A DNA stretch of 64,000 nucleotides from NCBI RefSeq assembly GCF_000317535.1, contig NC_020050.1:62001-126000 (forward strand), given 5' to 3'. The position numbers were made by a program, and so were the translations under genes. A model generated the notes under the pieces. It saw only the letters and a program-made list of their open reading frames with translations, was not told the DNA's origin and did not search any database. Origin of the DNA: Cylindrospermum stagnale PCC 7417. GTDB lineage: Bacteria; Cyanobacteriota; Cyanobacteriia; Cyanobacteriales; Nostocaceae. The first letter of the stretch is position 1; each line of letters begins with the position of its first letter. Positions 1 through 10,527 of the stretch are shown here, piece by piece.

Positions 1-3000
1 GACATCACAATGGGGTTTGGTGTGCATCTGTTTGGTCACAATCCGCCCTTTGTCATAGAAGCTTTACAGGAGCAGATAAAACTTGGTACACAATTAGGTC
101 CCCAATCCAGTCTAGCGGGCGAAGTGGCAAAGTTGTTGTGCGAACTGACTGGTCTAGAACGCGTCACCTTTTGTCAGTCAGGTACAGAAGCCGTAATGAC
201 ATCACTGCGTTTAGCACGAACGGCAACAGGACGCACGAAGATTGTCCTATTTTCAGGTTCTTATCATGGGCATTTTGATGGGGTTTTAGCTAGAGCACAA
301 GCATCAGATGACAAGCAGGTTTCTGTCCCGATGGCTCCTGGTATATCGCCACACATAGTTGAAGATGTTGTGGTACTCGATTATGGCGATCCTAGTGCAT
401 TAGAGTATATTGAAGCTCATGCTCATGAATTAGCTGCGGTTTTAGTTGAACCCGTACAGAGTCGGCGACCCGATTTACAACCCAAAGAGTTCTTGCAGCA
501 CTTGAGGCAAGTCACCGCAAAAGCAGGTACAGCCTTGATTTTCGATGAAATCATCACTGGCTTTCGCATTCATCCAGGCGGCGCACAGGCACACTTTGGT
601 GTGAAAGCAGACTTGGCAACTTACGGTAAAATTTCTGGTGGAGGTCTGCCGTTTGCAGCAGTAGCTGGTAAGGCTACTTTGATGAATGGCATTGATGGTG
701 GGCAATGGAACTATGGTGATGATTCGTATCCTGATGCAGAAAGGACATTTTTTGCAGGTACTTTTAACAAATATTCTCTGGCTTTGGCGACCGCAAGAGC
801 GGTACTTAAGCATCTTAAAAACCAGGGAGCAAGTCTTCAAGAGCAATTAAATCAACGCACAGCACAGTTAACAAAGACACTCAATGCCTTCTTTGAACAA
901 GAGCGTGTGCCTATTCAAGTGGTTTATTTTGGCTCGCTGTTCCGCTTTAGCTTTAAGAAGAACTTAGATTTGTTTTTCTACCACTTAATTGAGAAAGGTA
1001 TCTACGTTTGGGAAGGGCGCACCTGTTTTCTGTCCACAGCGCATACAGATGCTGATATTCAGTATGTGATTCAGGCTGTGAAAGAGAGCATAGTCGAGAT
1101 GCAAGCAGGAGGTTTTTTACCTAAACGCTCACCCAACTTGAATGGATCTGCAAGCAATTCGCCGAATTCATTCTTAACTAAGAGTTCTACTCCTGAAGCT
1201 GCTATTTTTCCACAAACGACTACAATGGCTGCTGGGGGTATCGTAGAACCTGTAAATGTTCCTCAAACATTCACATCATTAACAACAGTCCCTGATTCTG
1301 ATGAAGTAGTATCTGATGCTGCAATTACAGTCTCCTTAACAGAAGCACAAAAACAACTCTGGGTTTTAGCGCAAATTTCAGAAGAAGCATCGAGTGCTCA
1401 TAACGTCTCTATAAATCTGCAATTACGTGGTTCGTTGAATTTAACAGTACTACATCAAGCAGTACAGAAAGTTGTAGAGCGTCACGAGGGTTTGCGAACG
1501 ACTATCGATAGCCAAGGGGATTTTCAGCAGATATTGCCATTCTTGAAAGTTGATATTCCTTGCATTAACTTCTCAAATGTTGATAGTTGTGAGCGTGAGT
1601 CTAAAGTCGCTGATTGGTTTAAACAAGAAAGCCTAAAACCTTTTGACCTAACTCAAGCACCTCTGTTCCGTTGTTATGTTCTTAAATTAGAAGAACAGCT
1701 ACATCTACTAGTTATGACAGCTCATCACATTGTCGTCGATGGCTGGTCAATAAACGTTATTCTGCAAGAATTAGGTGCATTGTATTCACAACAGTGTCAA
1801 GGTGAAGTTGATCAACTCAAGCCACCGATGCAATTTAGAGAATACATTAATTGGCAGGAGCAGCAAAGTCAAACTGAGGGAATGGCAGCCCATGAATCCT
1901 ACTGGTTGGAAAAATTTACTAGTTCGACTCCTGTTTTAAACCTGCCAACAGATCGTCCTCGTCCTCCAATAAAAACCTATAGAGGTAGTAGGCAAACGCT
2001 GCGGCTGAATGCAAGTCTTTATCGTGAAGTGAAACAGTTCAGCACCAAAAAGGGTTGCACCCCGTTTATGACTCTCCTTTCTGTATATACAGCTTTTCTT
2101 CACCGATTGACAAACCAAGAGGATATTGTAGTAAGTACCGCTTCTTCTGGGCGCTCTTCCGCGGGTAGTGAAAAGCTTGTTGGGTACTGTTCTCACCTAC
2201 TGCCCATCAGAAGTTGTGTTGCTGAAAATGTGACATTTACCGAATATCTTGGCAAAATGAAAGGAGTCTTGTTAGAAGCTTACGAACATCAAGATTATCC
2301 TTTCGCTTGGTTGCTTAAACAGCTAAAATTAGGTCGGGAAGCAAGCCACTCCCCTTTAATTGCAACCATATTTAACTTGGAGCGACCTGTAGCTGTGCCA
2401 AAAATGTTTGGAATGGAAACAGAGATTTTCGCTCCACCTATCAGTTTTACTGGATTCGATATCAGCTTTAATGTTATTGAGATTGGCGATGAGCTGATAT
2501 TGAATTGTGAGTACAACACAGACTTATTTGACGCTGTGACAATTAGCCGGATACTAGGGCATTTCCAGACCTTGATAGAAGGGATTATCTCTCATCCCGA
2601 ACAACGCCTTTTTGAATTGCCTCTGCTGAGTGAATCTGAGCAACATCAGTTACTTGTGGAGTGGAACAACACTCAAACAGATTATCCCCAGGATAAGTGT
2701 ATTCATCAGTTGTTTGAAGTCCAAACGGAACGAACTCCAGAGGCAGTAGCCGTGATTTTTGAAGACCAGCAATTGAACTACCGGGAGTTGAACGCGCGGG
2801 CCAATCAGCTAGCGCACCACCTACAAGCGCTGAAGGTAGGACCAGAAGTGCTCGTGGGGATTTGTGTAGAACGTTCGATTGAGATGGTGGTGGGATTATT
2901 AGGCATTCTCAAGGCGGGTGGTGCTTATGTACCCCTTGATCCCAGCTATCCCCTTGAACGGTTGAGTTATATGTTAGCGGATTCGGGTGTGGAGGTGTTG

Positions 3001-4569
3001 CTTACTCACTCTAAGTTGTTGTCATCTTTGCCATCACATACTGCACGGGTGGTTTGTTTAGATAGTGATCGTTCCGCAATTGAGCAACACCAGAAGAAAA
3101 ATCTTGATGTTGGTGTAGGTGCGGATAATTTGGCTTATGTCATCTACACTTCTGGTTCTACAGGACTACCGAAGGGAGTTCAAATATGCCACCACAGTGT
3201 GGTCAACTTCTTAAATTCTATGAGTCATTTTCCGGGATTAACTCAGGAAGATACTTTCAATGCAGTTACCACCATTTCCTTTGATATTGCAGCCCTTGAA
3301 CTTTATCTGCCATTAATGGTAGGAGCAAAAGTTATTGTGGTTCCCCGTGAAATAGCTACTGATGCGGATTTACTGTTGTCTAAATTATTCGAGTCGAAGA
3401 CAACCGCTATGCAAGCCACACCAGCTACTTGGCAAATGCTATTAGCTGGTGGTTGGTCTTCTAATTATCCCTTGAAAGTATTTTGCGGTGGTGAAGCATT
3501 ATCTGCTCAACTAGCCCATCAAATTCTAGAAACTGGTAGCGAATTATGGAATTTGTATGGTCCAACAGAAGCCACTATCTGGTCTGCAATTTACCAAGTA
3601 GGAGCAAACAAAACAGTAGCAAGAAACGAAAATGCCCCTTATGCCATTGGTCGTCCTATAAGTAACACCCAAATATACATTTTAGACTCACACCTCCAAC
3701 CAGTATCCATAGGCGTACCCGGAGAACTCTACATTGGTGGTGATGGTTTAGCGAGAGGCTACCTCAACCGTCCAGAACTCACCCAAGAAAAATTCATCGC
3801 CAACCCCTTTAGCCAGAAAGAAGGGGCACGACTTTACAAAACTGGAGATTTAGCTCGCTATTTAGATGATGGTAACATCGAGTATCTTGGTCGAATTGAT
3901 AACCAAGTGAAGATTCGCGGCTTCCGTATAGAGTTGGGAGAAATTGAAGCAGTGTTGACCAAACATCCTCAAGTGCAGGAGGCGGTGGTTATTGCCCGCG
4001 AAGACACTCCCGGTGACAAACGTCTAGTGGCATATGTCGTCTCCAACCCGGAGCAAGTCCCTATCACTAGTGAACTGCGCGGCTTCCTCAAGGGAAAACT
4101 GCCCGACTACATGGTGCCGTCAGTTTTTGTCATGCAGTCGGTTTTACCTCTAACACCTAATGGTAAATTAGACCGTAAGGTTTTACCTACACCAGATTTA
4201 TCTACAAGTAATTTGGAAGAAGACTTTGTTGCACCTAGTACTCCTACAGAGCAGATATTAGCAAAGATTTGGATGGAAATTTTGGGTCGACAACAAGTAG
4301 GCATCTATGACAACTTTTTTGATATTGGTGGTCAATCACTCCTTCTCATTCAAGTTGGAAATAAAGTGCGAGAAATATTCAGCAGTCATATCTTAGTCAC
4401 TGACTTGTTTAAGTATCCAACTATAAGTTCTTTGGCTAAATATTTAAGCCAAGAAAATAATGTAGAACAAACTGCGCTTGCCCCAATTAATGAGTTAGCC
4501 AAAAAGCAAAAAGAGGCTATCAAAAGACAAAAGCAACTCATAAAGCAGAAGAGGAAAGCAAATGTATAA
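1..4569 (+). CDS. Hybrid synthetase: aminotransferase-C-A(Gly)-PCP (5' partial)
   Basis: The frame is open to base 1 and reads DITMGFGVHLFGHNPPF, the interior of an aminotransferase domain, so the true start lies left of the window; the ATG at 10 is internal. Counting from it, residues 1-365 are a class III PLP aminotransferase of the glutamate-semialdehyde type (FDEIITGFR; lysine in YGKISGGGLPFA). In McyE/MycA-type synthases this domain aminates a beta-ketoacyl chain to a beta-amino acyl chain. A condensation domain follows (about 437-880, HHIVVDGWS near 571), then an adenylation domain (900-1385, YTSGSTGLPKG) and a carrier domain (GGQS near 1440). Specificity residues read D-I-L-Q-F-G-L-I-W, close to known cyanobacterial Gly codes. 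The Lys-rich tail is a likely docking segment. The stop overlaps the next start by 8 bases. Upstream domains, probably PKS or fatty-acyl loading, are not visible. Confidence 0.93.
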   Translation, partial: DITMGFGVHLFGHNPPFVIEALQEQIKLGTQLGPQSSLAGEVAKLLCELTGLERVTFCQSGTEAVMTSLRLARTATGRTKIVLFSGSYHGHFDGVLARAQASDDKQVSVPMAPGISPHIVEDVVVLDYGDPSALEYIEAHAHELAAVLVEPVQSRRPDLQPKEFLQHLRQVTAKAGTALIFDEIITGFRIHPGGAQAHFGVKADLATYGKISGGGLPFAAVAGKATLMNGIDGGQWNYGDDSYPDAERTFFAGTFNKYSLALATARAVLKHLKNQGASLQEQLNQRTAQLTKTLNAFFEQERVPIQVVYFGSLFRFSFKKNLDLFFYHLIEKGIYVWEGRTCFLSTAHTDADIQYVIQAVKESIVEMQAGGFLPKRSPNLNGSASNSPNSFLTKSSTPEAAIFPQTTTMAAGGIVEPVNVPQTFTSLTTVPDSDEVVSDAAITVSLTEAQKQLWVLAQISEEASSAHNVSINLQLRGSLNLTVLHQAVQKVVERHEGLRTTIDSQGDFQQILPFLKVDIPCINFSNVDSCERESKVADWFKQESLKPFDLTQAPLFRCYVLKLEEQLHLLVMTAHHIVVDGWSINVILQELGALYSQQCQGEVDQLKPPMQFREYINWQEQQSQTEGMAAHESYWLEKFTSSTPVLNLPTDRPRPPIKTYRGSRQTLRLNASLYREVKQFSTKKGCTPFMTLLSVYTAFLHRLTNQEDIVVSTASSGRSSAGSEKLVGYCSHLLPIRSCVAENVTFTEYLGKMKGVLLEAYEHQDYPFAWLLKQLKLGREASHSPLIATIFNLERPVAVPKMFGMETEIFAPPISFTGFDISFNVIEIGDELILNCEYNTDLFDAVTISRILGHFQTLIEGIISHPEQRLFELPLLSESEQHQLLVEWNNTQTDYPQDKCIHQLFEVQTERTPEAVAVIFEDQQLNYRELNARANQLAHHLQALKVGPEVLVGICVERSIEMVVGLLGILKAGGAYVPLDPSYPLERLSYMLADSGVEVLLTHSKLLSSLPSHTARVVCLDSDRSAIEQHQKKNLDVGVGADNLAYVIYTSGSTGLPKGVQICHHSVVNFLNSMSHFPGLTQEDTFNAVTTISFDIAALELYLPLMVGAKVIVVPREIATDADLLLSKLFESKTTAMQATPATWQMLLAGGWSSNYPLKVFCGGEALSAQLAHQILETGSELWNLYGPTEATIWSAIYQVGANKTVARNENAPYAIGRPISNTQIYILDSHLQPVSIGVPGELYIGGDGLARGYLNRPELTQEKFIANPFSQKEGARLYKTGDLARYLDDGNIEYLGRIDNQVKIRGFRIELGEIEAVLTKHPQVQEAVVIAREDTPGDKRLVAYVVSNPEQVPITSELRGFLKGKLPDYMVPSVFVMQSVLPLTPNGKLDRKVLPTPDLSTSNLEEDFVAPSTPTEQILAKIWMEILGRQQVGIYDNFFDIGGQSLLLIQVGNKVREIFSSHILVTDLFKYPTISSLAKYLSQENNVEQTALAPINELAKKQKEAIKRQKQLIKQKRKANV
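3085..4005 (+). repeat. Near-identical A-domain block, copy 1
   Basis: This stretch inside the Gly-activating adenylation domain matches 22967-23887 at a constant offset of 19882 bases, with only a handful of substitutions seen by eye. It covers all the substrate-specifying residues up to just before the A10 region. Outside it the two domains diverge clearly. Confidence 0.9.
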
Positions 4570-7500
4570 TTTGGAAACTCAGGACTCTTTAGAACCTATA
4601 GCCATAATTGGCATGACTGGTCGTTTTCCAGGAGCTAACAACGTTGATAAATTTTGGCAAAATTTAGTCAACGGTGTAGAGTCAATTACATTCTTCACGG
4701 ATGAAGAACTCATCGCTTCAGGTGTAGACCCGGCTTTACTAAATTCTCCTAACTATGTCAAAGCCAAAGGAGTGTTGGAAGACATCGAAATGTTTGACGC
4801 TCTATTCTTTGGCTTTACAGCCAAGGAAGCTGAATTGATGGATCCCCAGCACCGCCTTTTCCTAGAGTGTGCTTGGGAAGCTCTTGAAAATGCTGGTTAT
4901 GACTCTGAAGTATACGACGGTCGAATTGGTGTTTACGCTGGTGCTGGTTTGAATATTTACCTGGCAAGAAACTTAATTTCAAACCACGACCTCATCGAAT
5001 CAGCAGGCAATTTACAAGTTTCAATTGGCAATGATAAAGATTATGTGCCTACACGGGTTTCTTATAAATTGAACCTGACAGGACCCAGTATTAACGTTAA
5101 CACTGCCTGTTCTACTTCGTTGGTTACTGTTCATTTGGCGTGCCAAAGCTTGCTAAATTATCAATGCGATATGGCACTGGCAGGTGGTGTTTCCATCTAC
5201 ACTCCACAAAAAGAAGGTTATGTTTACCAAAACGGCGGTATTGCCTCTCCTGACGGACACTGCCGAGCTTTTGATGCTCGTGCTCAGGGAACTGTCGATG
5301 GCAATGGTGTAGGCATTGTGGTGCTGAAGAGGTTAGAGGATGCTTTGGCAAATGGTGACTACATTTATGCAGTTATCAAAGGCTCTGCTATTAATAACGA
5401 CGGTTCGTTAAAAGTTGGCTACACGGCTCCAAGCGAGTCCGGTCAGGCGGCAGTAATTTCAGAGGCTCTAGCAGTAGCAGGGATTGAGGCTGAGGACATT
5501 TCGTATATAGAAACGCACGGAACTGGAACAACTCTTGGAGATCCGATTGAAATTGCAGCACTGACCCAAGCTTTTCAAACTAGTACTCAGAAAAAGGGCT
5601 TCTGTGCTATCGGTTCAGTAAAAACCAATATCGGACATCTTGATGCAGCCGCTGGAGTGGCGGGTCTAATCAAAACTACCTTAGCGCTGAAGCATAAGTT
5701 GCTGCTTCCTAGCCTGAACTTTGAAAAACCATCACCCAATATTGATTTTGCCAATAGTCGATTTTACGTCAATACAACGCTGTCCAAATGGACAACAGAC
5801 GGGACACCCTGCCGTGCTGGGGTCAGTTCTTTTGGCATCGGGGGTACTAATGCCCATATTGTCTTAGAAGAAGCACCTGTTGACCAGACGCAAGATGTGG
5901 CGTTTCAACATTCTAGACCTTGGCAAGTACTATCGCTGTCTGCTAAAACCAGTTCTGCACTGGATGAAATGACTGCAAACTTAGCTGCGTACTTAAAACA
6001 GCATCCCGATCTTAACTTTGCTGATGTAGCTTATACGCTTGCTGTTGGCCGTAGAGCTTTCGAGCACCGACGGATTGTAGTTTGCCAAAAGCTTAATGAA
6101 GCTGGAAACGCATTGGAGTTAGTCGATCCGCAACGAGTTTTTACAAGCTTTCAGGAACTCAAAGAGCGGTCTGTGGTATTTATGTTTTCAGGGCAGGGTT
6201 CTCAGTATGTGAATATGGGGCGCGAACTCTACCAGACTGAACCGACATTTCGCAAGCACATCGATCTGTGTTTAGAAATCCTCAAGCCTCATTTAGGATT
6301 TGACCTGCAATCTGTATTGTATCCTCAAGAGGAATTAGCACAAGAAGCAGCACAACAACTTAAACAGACAGCTATTGCACAGCCAGCTTTGTTTGCGATC
6401 GCGTACTCTCTAGCTCAACTCTGGATGTCTTGGGGCGTGCATCCAAAAGCAATGATTGGTCACAGTATCGGTGAATATGTAGCAGCAACTCTAGCTGGTG
6501 TTCTATCTTTAAAAGATGCCTTAGCCTTAGTAGCTTCACGAGGGCAGCTGATGCAACAACTGCCAACAGGGGGAATGCTTGCTATCCATCTTCCAGAAAA
6601 AGAGGTGCAAGCGCTTCTAAATGTAGAGATATTGCATACAACGTCTCTACAAATTGCTGCCATTAACGGACAATGCCTTTGTGTGGTTTCAGGCTGCACG
6701 GATGATGTGGAGACATTGCAGAACCAGCTTGCAGAAAAAAGCGTAAACTACCGACGTCTGCATACCTCCCATGCTTTCCATTCTGAGATGATGGATACTA
6801 TTTTGGAACCTTTCACTTTTGCAGTCAAAAAAGTAACTCTCAATCCCCCACAAATTCCCTACTTGTCCAATGTCACTGGCACCTGGATTGCAGCTTCCCA
6901 GGCAACAGATCCAAATTATTGGGCAAAGCATTTGCGCTCTTGTGTGCGCTTTTCAGAAGGACTGCAACAGTTGTTGAAAGAACCTGAGCAAATCCTGCTA
7001 GAGGTTGGTCCTGGAAGAACGTTAAGTACATTAGCCACACAGCATTCAGATAAGACAGCGAAGCAAGTTGTGCTAAATTCGTTACGTCATCCGCAAGACC
7101 GTCAATCTGATGTAGGGTTTTTACTCACTATATTAGGCAAGCTATGGCTTTTTGGCGTAAAGGTAAATTGGTCTGGATTTTATAGCCACCAAAAACGTCT
7201 TCGCGTTCCCTTACCTACATATCCTTTTGAACGTCAGCGTTATTGGATTGAACCTCAAAAACAGTTAGATCATAACCGTGAATCTCAGGTATCACTGGGC
7301 AAAAAACCAGATGTCGCTGACTGGTTTTACTTACCTTATTGGAAAGCATCTATACCACCAGTGTCTCTTGCAGATGAAGAGTTAGTGGAAAGGAAATCAT
7401 CCTGGTTAGTGTTTATTGATGATTGCGGTTTGGGTTCTCAAATTGTAGAACGATTAGAACGCGATGATTGTGATGTTATTAGTGTTAAAGTTGCAGCAGA

Positions 7501-9244
7501 GTTTACTCAGCAGAGCGATCGCACATATACTCTGAACCCTCAACAAGCTGATGACTACAATACTTTAGTCAGACAAATTTCAGCGCAAAGAGAATTCCCA
7601 AACACAATTGTTCATTTGTGGAGTGTCACAAAGAACAGCCAAACAATATCAATACTTGAAGGAGTTGACAAAGCTCAAGATTTAGGGCTGCACAGTCTTA
7701 TCTTTTTAGCGCAGGCACTTGGGAAACACAATGTTATACATGAGATTCAACTGACTGCTATTTCAAATAATGTACAGCCAGTAACTACAGAAGAGGAACT
7801 GTGTCCGGAGAAAGCGACCATTTTGGGAGCAATTAAGATCATTCCGCAAGAATACTCCTCAATTAGCTGTCGTAGCATTGATATTGTCCTTCCCAAATCA
7901 GGAACTAGAAATGAATGCAAGCTCATAGACCAGCTACTCAATGAACTACAAGCAAAATCCTCCGACCTGTTTATTGCCTACCGTGGTCTTCACCGTTGGG
8001 TACAAACTTTTGAACCAGTTCGATTGAATAAGCCAAGTGAAACAAAGCTCAGGTTAAGGGAACAAGGAGTCTACTTAATTACAGGTGGTCTTGGAGGTGT
8101 TGGATTTACACTGGGGGAACATCTGGCGAAGAGTTTACAAGCCAAATTAATTCTGTTAGGTCGTTCAGCTTTTCCGGCACCAGAGAAATGGGCTGAATGG
8201 CTTGCTACTCAAGGTGAAGATAATGATATCAGCCGCAAGATTCGGAAAATTCAAGAACTCGAACAATTAGGGGCAGAGATTTTAGTTGTCAGCGCCGATG
8301 TAGCTAATGAAGAACAAATGCAAGCAGTGATCGCCAAGGCTCAACAGCGGTTTGGTTCAATAAATGGTGTTATACATACTGCTGCGGTTGTTGATTATGC
8401 AGGTGTTATTCAAAGAAGAGTAAAAGAAATGACAGAAAGTGTTCTAGCACCCAAAGTGAGGGGTACATTGGTACTCAGTAAGCTATTAGAACATGTTGAA
8501 ATAGATTTTTTGATTCTTTGTTCATCTGTGGGTGTTGTATTATATAAAACAAAATTTGGTGAGGTTAGCTATGTTGCTGCCAACGAATTTCTTGATGTTT
8601 TTTCTTATTACAACACTTGTAAAAATGGAACTTTCACAGTTAGTATTAACTGGGATGATTGGCAAGAGGTTGGAATGTCAGTAGAGGCAGTTAAAAACGC
8701 TGTCAAAAGAAATTTCAATATTATTGAAGAAAAATACCTCCAGAATGCACTACTTCCTTCAGAGGGAGCCGATGTTTTTATGCGTATTTTGAATAGTTCA
8801 TTCCCCCAGGTTACAGTATCAACTGAAGATTTAACGACTAGAATTAAGCTAAATGATTCCTTTTCAAAAATCTCTTTTGAAAGCTTAGAAAAAGTTACTA
8901 TATCCAAAACCGCACACCCACGACCTGAACTTAGTAATGTTTATGTTGCTCCCCACAATGAACTTGAGCAAACTATTAGCGAAATCTGGCAACAACAACT
9001 TGGTATTGAAAAAGTGGGTATCTACGATAACTTTTTCGAACTAGGAGGACATTCATTACTAGCTACTCAAGTTATTTCTCGGATTCGTGAAGCCGTTCAA
9101 ATAGAACTTTCCTTAAATAACCTGTTTGAAGAACCTACAGTAGCTGGCATATCTGCTATAGTAGAGAAAAAACTTTTAACAACCCAAAAACAACAGATAA
9201 CAAATAGTGATATTGTGGGTGAGCGAGAGGAGATAAAGCTATGA
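4562..9244 (+). CDS. Type I polyketide synthase module KS-AT-KR-ACP
   Basis: One complete elongation module of 1560 residues that would extend the Gly-bound chain by malonate and reduce the ketone, giving a 4-amino-3-hydroxybutanoyl unit. KS spans about 11-430 (active Cys in TACSTSL near 182, HGTGTTLGDP, KTNIGHL). AT spans about 540-850 with intact FSGQG, GHSIGEY (Ser near 634) and HAFHS (near 736), the last a malonyl-type motif. KR has the NADPH loop TGGLGGVG near 1174 and Ser/Tyr catalytic context (LCSSVG, VSYVAANE). ACP has GGHSLL near 1498. No DH, ER or methyltransferase is seen. The start overlaps the preceding gene (ATGTATAA), suggesting coupled translation. The intact AT is a useful reference for the damaged AT in the later PKS gene. 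Confidence 0.95.
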   Translation: MYNLETQDSLEPIAIIGMTGRFPGANNVDKFWQNLVNGVESITFFTDEELIASGVDPALLNSPNYVKAKGVLEDIEMFDALFFGFTAKEAELMDPQHRLFLECAWEALENAGYDSEVYDGRIGVYAGAGLNIYLARNLISNHDLIESAGNLQVSIGNDKDYVPTRVSYKLNLTGPSINVNTACSTSLVTVHLACQSLLNYQCDMALAGGVSIYTPQKEGYVYQNGGIASPDGHCRAFDARAQGTVDGNGVGIVVLKRLEDALANGDYIYAVIKGSAINNDGSLKVGYTAPSESGQAAVISEALAVAGIEAEDISYIETHGTGTTLGDPIEIAALTQAFQTSTQKKGFCAIGSVKTNIGHLDAAAGVAGLIKTTLALKHKLLLPSLNFEKPSPNIDFANSRFYVNTTLSKWTTDGTPCRAGVSSFGIGGTNAHIVLEEAPVDQTQDVAFQHSRPWQVLSLSAKTSSALDEMTANLAAYLKQHPDLNFADVAYTLAVGRRAFEHRRIVVCQKLNEAGNALELVDPQRVFTSFQELKERSVVFMFSGQGSQYVNMGRELYQTEPTFRKHIDLCLEILKPHLGFDLQSVLYPQEELAQEAAQQLKQTAIAQPALFAIAYSLAQLWMSWGVHPKAMIGHSIGEYVAATLAGVLSLKDALALVASRGQLMQQLPTGGMLAIHLPEKEVQALLNVEILHTTSLQIAAINGQCLCVVSGCTDDVETLQNQLAEKSVNYRRLHTSHAFHSEMMDTILEPFTFAVKKVTLNPPQIPYLSNVTGTWIAASQATDPNYWAKHLRSCVRFSEGLQQLLKEPEQILLEVGPGRTLSTLATQHSDKTAKQVVLNSLRHPQDRQSDVGFLLTILGKLWLFGVKVNWSGFYSHQKRLRVPLPTYPFERQRYWIEPQKQLDHNRESQVSLGKKPDVADWFYLPYWKASIPPVSLADEELVERKSSWLVFIDDCGLGSQIVERLERDDCDVISVKVAAEFTQQSDRTYTLNPQQADDYNTLVRQISAQREFPNTIVHLWSVTKNSQTISILEGVDKAQDLGLHSLIFLAQALGKHNVIHEIQLTAISNNVQPVTTEEELCPEKATILGAIKIIPQEYSSISCRSIDIVLPKSGTRNECKLIDQLLNELQAKSSDLFIAYRGLHRWVQTFEPVRLNKPSETKLRLREQGVYLITGGLGGVGFTLGEHLAKSLQAKLILLGRSAFPAPEKWAEWLATQGEDNDISRKIRKIQELEQLGAEILVVSADVANEEQMQAVIAKAQQRFGSINGVIHTAAVVDYAGVIQRRVKEMTESVLAPKVRGTLVLSKLLEHVEIDFLILCSSVGVVLYKTKFGEVSYVAANEFLDVFSYYNTCKNGTFTVSINWDDWQEVGMSVEAVKNAVKRNFNIIEEKYLQNALLPSEGADVFMRILNSSFPQVTVSTEDLTTRIKLNDSFSKISFESLEKVTISKTAHPRPELSNVYVAPHNELEQTISEIWQQQLGIEKVGIYDNFFELGGHSLLATQVISRIREAVQIELSLNNLFEEPTVAGISAIVEKKLLTTQKQQITNSDIVGEREEIKL

Positions 9245-9411
9245 AAAGTACAAAAAGTTTTTGTTATATTTTAACAACGTAGACATCATTATCCTGGCAA
9301 GATATTTTTCAGAGCACTGCGGATTCTGGGGAAAAAAGGGATTGTAGTGGGCATAGCATCTCGCTATTATTTAAATAGTTTTTGAACAAGTAATTTTTAG
9401 AAACTAAAATT

Positions 9412-10527
9412 ATGAAACCCATAGAAGAATTTCTGTCGTATTTAGATGACTTAGATATTAGACTTTGGATTGATGAAGTTAACGGCTCTCCTGCACAAGA
9501 TGTTCACCTGCACTGTAATGCCCCTAAAGGAGCACTAATACCAGACATACGTGCTGAGTTAGCTGAACGTAAAGATGAAATTATCGCGTTTCTGCAAAAG
9601 ACCAGTCTCGTCTCAACTTTCACTCTTGAACTTATTCAACCCATTTCAAGGAACGGAACTATCCCTTTGTCGTTGAATCAGCAAAGATTGTGGTTTCTAC
9701 ACCAAATTGAGGGAGGAAGTACTACCTATAACGAGTTTTTTGCCGTAAGCATTAAGGGTTTGCTTCAGATTAGTCATTTAGAGCAGAGCTTGCAAGAAAT
9801 TATACAGCGCCATGAAGTTCTACGCACCACTTTTCCCAATCAGGATGGCTATCCTATTCAGGCGATCGCTCCTAGTTTGGCAATAACCTTACCAATTGTA
9901 AACTTGCAAGCATTGCCAAAAGTTGAGCAGTCTGCTCTCATACAACAGTTATCTAAACAAGTTCAACGACCCTTTGACCTAGCCAATGGTCCGTTGTTGC
10001 GATTTACTTTGGTGCAACTAGAGAGAGAGTTTTATGTATTCCTACTTTGTATACACCACATTGTTTATGATGCTTGGTCAATAGGGGTATTCATTCAAGA
10101 ACTATCTAGTTTATATAAAGCGAGTTGTGCTGGAGTTCCATCCTCTTTACCAAAATTACTTATCCAGTATGCCGACTTTGCAGTTTGGCAGAGACAATGG
10201 TTGAGTGGAGAAGTCCTAAAAACTCAACTAAGTTACTGGCTTTCTCAATTGCATGATGCTCCATCCCAATTACAATTACCTACTGACCGTCCTCGTCCAA
10301 GTGTGCAAACTTACCAGGGTACTACCCAAAATTTTAGTTTAAATACTGAACTAACACAGAAGTTGCAAAGCCTGTCTCGGGAATCGGGTACAACCTTATT
10401 TATGACCCTGCTGGCAGCGTTTGCCACTTTACTATATCGTTACAGTGGTGAATCAGATATTTTAATTGGTTCACCAATTGCTAATCGTAACCGCAGTGAA
10501 ATAGAGTCACTGATTGGCTTTTTGTGA
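9412..10527 (+). CDS. NRPS 5' fragment: TubC-like docking domain + condensation domain (broken)
   Basis: Residues 1-60 resemble a TubC-type N-terminal docking domain, which would receive the chain from the preceding PKS. From about 75 on it is a condensation domain (PLSLNQQRLWFL; HHIVYDAWS, with Ala where Gly is usual). The frame stops inside the domain at GFL. The paralogous copy at 13344 onward has six T's where this one has five, and reads on as GFFVNTLVLRTSF. This ORF and the next one (10865-16066) therefore look like one original gene broken between 10513 and 10918. It lies 167 bases after the PKS stop. Whether the break is real or a sequence error is discussed in the findings. Confidence 0.8.
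   Translation: MKPIEEFLSYLDDLDIRLWIDEVNGSPAQDVHLHCNAPKGALIPDIRAELAERKDEIIAFLQKTSLVSTFTLELIQPISRNGTIPLSLNQQRLWFLHQIEGGSTTYNEFFAVSIKGLLQISHLEQSLQEIIQRHEVLRTTFPNQDGYPIQAIAPSLAITLPIVNLQALPKVEQSALIQQLSKQVQRPFDLANGPLLRFTLVQLEREFYVFLLCIHHIVYDAWSIGVFIQELSSLYKASCAGVPSSLPKLLIQYADFAVWQRQWLSGEVLKTQLSYWLSQLHDAPSQLQLPTDRPRPSVQTYQGTTQNFSLNTELTQKLQSLSRESGTTLFMTLLAAFATLLYRYSGESDILIGSPIANRNRSEIESLIGFL
10161..10512 (+). repeat. Duplicated C-domain block, copy 1
   Basis: Nearly identical to 13344-13695 at an offset of 3183 bases. The same offset returns at 10919/14102 (start of the A domain), so this NRPS contains an internal module-scale duplication. Confidence 0.88.

Noticed and set aside
475-846. Minus-strand frame of 123 codons inside the aminotransferase domain
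   Set aside because: It is antisense to a well-supported domain and has no recognisable motifs. The same holds for other antisense frames inside the NRPS/PKS genes.
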